DNA of 7,017 nt from Alphaproteobacteria bacterium (lineage in GTDB: Bacteria > Pseudomonadota > Alphaproteobacteria > ATCC43930 > CGMCC-115725), in assembly GCA_005884825.1 (NCBI GenBank), contig VAZT01000266.1, positions 1 to 7,017 of the forward strand, written 5' to 3'. Below, in pieces: positions 4,847 through 7,017 of this stretch. The position numbers and the translations under genes are program-made. The notes under the pieces are model-generated. The model was not told the origin of the DNA. It worked only from the letters and a program-made list of their open reading frames with translations, and ran no database searches. The stretch's first letter is position 1, and every line of letters starts with the position of its first letter.

Positions 4847-7017
4847 GTAGGACGCCGGCTTTGCGCCGAGCGCGCGCCAGGTTCCGGCAAAACCCAGCGC
4901 CGCAGTCAGCAACGCGGCGAGCGTCACCGTCGACAACAGCGGGACCGGCAGAAAAACCCAATCGAGCTTCATCAGCCGGGTCACCAGGAAATAGGCGGCG
5001 ATGGTACCGAGAGCGCCTGCCACCAGCGCGGCGAGCACGCCGGTGATCCCGTTCTCGATCAGAAAAGCCCGCGTGATCACCCCGCGCGTAGCGCCCAACA
5101 CTTTGAGCACGACCGCGTCGTAAACCCTGCGCCGATGTCCGGCTGCGACCGCGCCGCCAAGGACGAGCGCCCCGGCGCCCACCGTCACCAGCGCAGTCAG
5201 GCGAACCGCTCTCCCGATCATGCCGATGATGCGATTGACCGCGGCGAGGGCCTCCCGGACATGGATCGCCGAGATATTGGGGAAGCGCTCGGTCACCGCA
5301 CGCGCCAGGTCTTCCTCTTCGGCCGGGGGCAGATAGACGGCGGCGAGATGGGTCTGCGGCGCATGCTCGAGCGTTCCAGGCGCAAACACCATGACAAAGT
5401 TGATGCCGAGCCGCTCCCAGTCGACCGAGCGCAGATTTGCGATCGTGGCGGTTATTTCGCGGCCGAGCAGGTTGACAGTCAGCGTGTCACCGACTTTAAG
5501 GCCCATGCCGCGGGCCAGCGCGGCATCGAACGAGACGAGCGGCGGGCCCTGATAATCGGACGGCCACCAAGCGCCGGCCGCGAGGCGCGAGCCTTGCGGC
5601 ATACTCGCGGAATAAGTGAGACCACGGTCGCTGCGCAGCACCCACTGCGCTTCCGGCGCGACCGCCGCCTCTTCCACGGGTACGCCGTTCAGCCGAGTGA
5701 TGCGGCCGCGCATCATCGGCACCTGATCGAACCGCGCGCCGGGGGTGGCGCGCACCAACGCATCAAAGCCGGCGAGCTGATCGGGCTGGATGTCGATGAA
5801 GAAAAACGCCGGCGCCTCGGCCGGCACTTTGGTCTCGACCTCATGCGAAAGATTGGCCTCGACGAGCGCGACGGCGACCAGCACGGTAAGCCCGATCCCG
5901 AGCGAGAGGACGATTTGTGCGGTCGGGGCTCCCGGCCGATGCAGATTGGCCAGCGCGAGGCGCAGCACCGGCCGGCGCGGCCGGCCGACTCGTCTGGCGA
6001 CCCAGAGGATCGCTGTTCCCGCCCCCTCGAACAATGCAAAGGCGGCAATCGCCCCGCCCACGAACCACAGCGCGACAGTCCGGTCGTGCGCGGTAACGAT
6101 CGACAGCGTTGCGAGCCCGAGCGCCAGGGTGGCGGTCGCCGCGATTATGCCGGGCGGGATCCGGCGCCGCGCCCGATCGACGGTGTCGCGGAACAGCGCG
6201 CCGGCGGAAATCCGGCCAATTCCGGCGAGCGGCCAGAGCGAGAAGAGCAGCGTCGTCAAAAATCCGAACAGCGCCGCCAGAGCCAGCGGCGCCGGATGGA
6301 TCGCAAAACGAAGGGAGACCGGGAGCACCCCGGACAACAAAGGCGCGGCGGCGATCGGCGCCAGCGCACCTAGGAGCAGGGCGACGGCAATGCCGAGGAT
6401 AGCAAATCCCAAGACCTCGAAGAGATAGGCGGCGAAAACCAGCCGGTTCGGGGCTCCCAGACATTTGAGGGTCGCGATCGTCGAAGTCTTGCCGGCGATG
6501 TAATTGCCGATCGCATTTCCGATCCCCACGCCGCCGACCAGCAGAGAGGTCAACCCGACCAGGCTCAGAAACAGACCGACGCGATCGATCAATCGCTGTA
6601 ATGACGGCGAGGCCTCGCCAAAGGTGCGAATCTGCCAGCCCGCCTCGGGGAACGCGGCTTGTGCCGAATTGGCCCAGGCCGCCGCGTCGAACCCAGGAGG
6701 GAACCGCAGCCGGTAACGATATGTCACCAGGGCGCCGGGCTGGATCAGTCCGGTTGCGGCGAGCGCCTGGTCGGAGATCAGCACGCGCGGCCCGAAAATC
6801 AGGCCCCCCGTTGCGGCATCGGGCTCGCGCATAATCGTGGCGCGGATCTGCAAGACCGCGTCGCCGATCTTTATGCGCTCGCCGATCGTCAGACCGAGCC
6901 GGCCGAGGATGGCGGGGTCGACCGCCGCTCCGTAACTGCCGTCGCGCGCGCCGAGCGCAGCGCCGAGGTTCTGGTCCGGCGAAAGGATGACCGCGCCGTA
7001 AAGCGGGTAGGCTCCGT
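4832..7017 (-). CDS. FtsX-like ABC transporter permease, YbbP type (partial, N-terminus off right edge)
   Basis: The membrane subunit of a type VII (MacB/LolCE/FtsX-like) ABC transporter of the large YbbP class. Such permeases work with a separate LolD/YbbA-like ATPase in mechanotransmission or envelope export. 727 residues are visible and the frame remains open at the right edge; related proteins have about 800-860, so roughly 100 residues are missing. The visible part starts inside the first periplasmic domain (GLTIGERIKIGD). A first FtsX-type membrane block follows at visible residues 145-280, with the coupling motif TIATLKCLGA. Further helices lie at about 290-385, a second periplasmic domain at about 386-595 (GLKVGDTLTVNLLGREI), and a final FtsX block at 600-720 with the second coupling motif DAVVLKVLGATRG. 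The duplicated FtsX blocks and extra central helices fit the YbbP class. The ATPase gene would be expected upstream, beyond the window. The substrate is unknown. Confidence 0.92.
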   Translation of the reverse strand, partial: GAYPLYGAVILSPDQNLGAALGARDGSYGAAVDPAILGRLGLTIGERIKIGDAVLQIRATIMREPDAATGGLIFGPRVLISDQALAATGLIQPGALVTYRYRLRFPPGFDAAAWANSAQAAFPEAGWQIRTFGEASPSLQRLIDRVGLFLSLVGLTSLLVGGVGIGNAIGNYIAGKTSTIATLKCLGAPNRLVFAAYLFEVLGFAILGIAVALLLGALAPIAAAPLLSGVLPVSLRFAIHPAPLALAALFGFLTTLLFSLWPLAGIGRISAGALFRDTVDRARRRIPPGIIAATATLALGLATLSIVTAHDRTVALWFVGGAIAAFALFEGAGTAILWVARRVGRPRRPVLRLALANLHRPGAPTAQIVLSLGIGLTVLVAVALVEANLSHEVETKVPAEAPAFFFIDIQPDQLAGFDALVRATPGARFDQVPMMRGRITRLNGVPVEEAAVAPEAQWVLRSDRGLTYSASMPQGSRLAAGAWWPSDYQGPPLVSFDAALARGMGLKVGDTLTVNLLGREITATIANLRSVDWERLGINFVMVFAPGTLEHAPQTHLAAVYLPPAEEEDLARAVTERFPNISAIHVREALAAVNRIIGMIGRAVRLTALVTVGAGALVLGGAVAAGHRRRVYDAVVLKVLGATRGVITRAFLIENGITGVLAALVAGALGTIAAYFLVTRLMKLDWVFLPVPLLSTVTLAALLTAALGFAGTWRALGAKPASYLRNE

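Noticed and set aside
5135..6373. A 412-codon open frame on the plus strand opposite the permease gene
   Set aside because: It is very rich in Arg, Asp, His and Gly, has no recognisable domain or ribosome binding site, and lies wholly antisense to a well-supported permease; it is a typical shadow in GC-rich DNA.
1..7017. A mobile element, defence island, CRISPR array or new multi-gene system
   Set aside because: No transposase, integrase, direct repeat array or tRNA-like sequence is seen, and all the genes belong to familiar chromosomal families.

Overview
The window looks like a GC-rich alphaproteobacterial chromosome segment, plausibly from the Rhodospirillales or a relative. This rests on base composition and on the protein types (a short zf-CHCC protein of the NDUFS6 type, an alphaproteobacterial-style DNA polymerase I, a Bax inhibitor-1/YccA membrane protein and a YbbP-type permease). 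It is inference without database support. No mobile element, CRISPR array, tRNA or rRNA was recognised, and no stretch longer than about 130 bases lacks a gene.

Layout from left to right. (1) Positions 1-799, minus strand: an alpha/beta hydrolase with a lipoprotein-type signal peptide, cut by the left edge. (2) Positions 800-919: a divergent promoter region. (3) Positions 920-1150, plus strand: a 76-residue zf-CHCC zinc-binding protein, followed after 11 bases by polA, probably as one transcription unit. (4) Positions 1162-4029: DNA polymerase I, whose 3' end is disrupted. (5) Positions 3935-3961: a strong hairpin between convergent genes. (6) Positions 3989-4705, minus strand: a seven-helix Bax inhibitor-1/YccA protein with a very good ribosome binding site. 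(7) Positions 4832-7017, minus strand: a large FtsX-like ABC transporter permease cut by the right edge.

The most notable thing is polA. The 5'-nuclease domain and polymerase motifs A and B are intact. After residue 886 (the conserved IIKRA sequence), about 37 codons plus one base are missing. That segment should hold polymerase motif C (QVHDE, with the second catalytic aspartate). The normal C-terminal tail, ending WDEAH and a stop at 3929, is still present and well preserved but in another frame. The annotated frame instead runs through 69 unrelated residues, across the terminator and antisense into the neighbouring gene. Separately, the proofreading exonuclease domain has lost three of its four catalytic carboxylates. 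The gene therefore encodes either a recently broken Pol I that keeps mainly its 5'-nuclease, or an intact gene with a deletion artefact in this sequence. The sequence alone cannot decide between these.

The remaining genes are ordinary housekeeping or envelope genes. No new multi-gene system was found.
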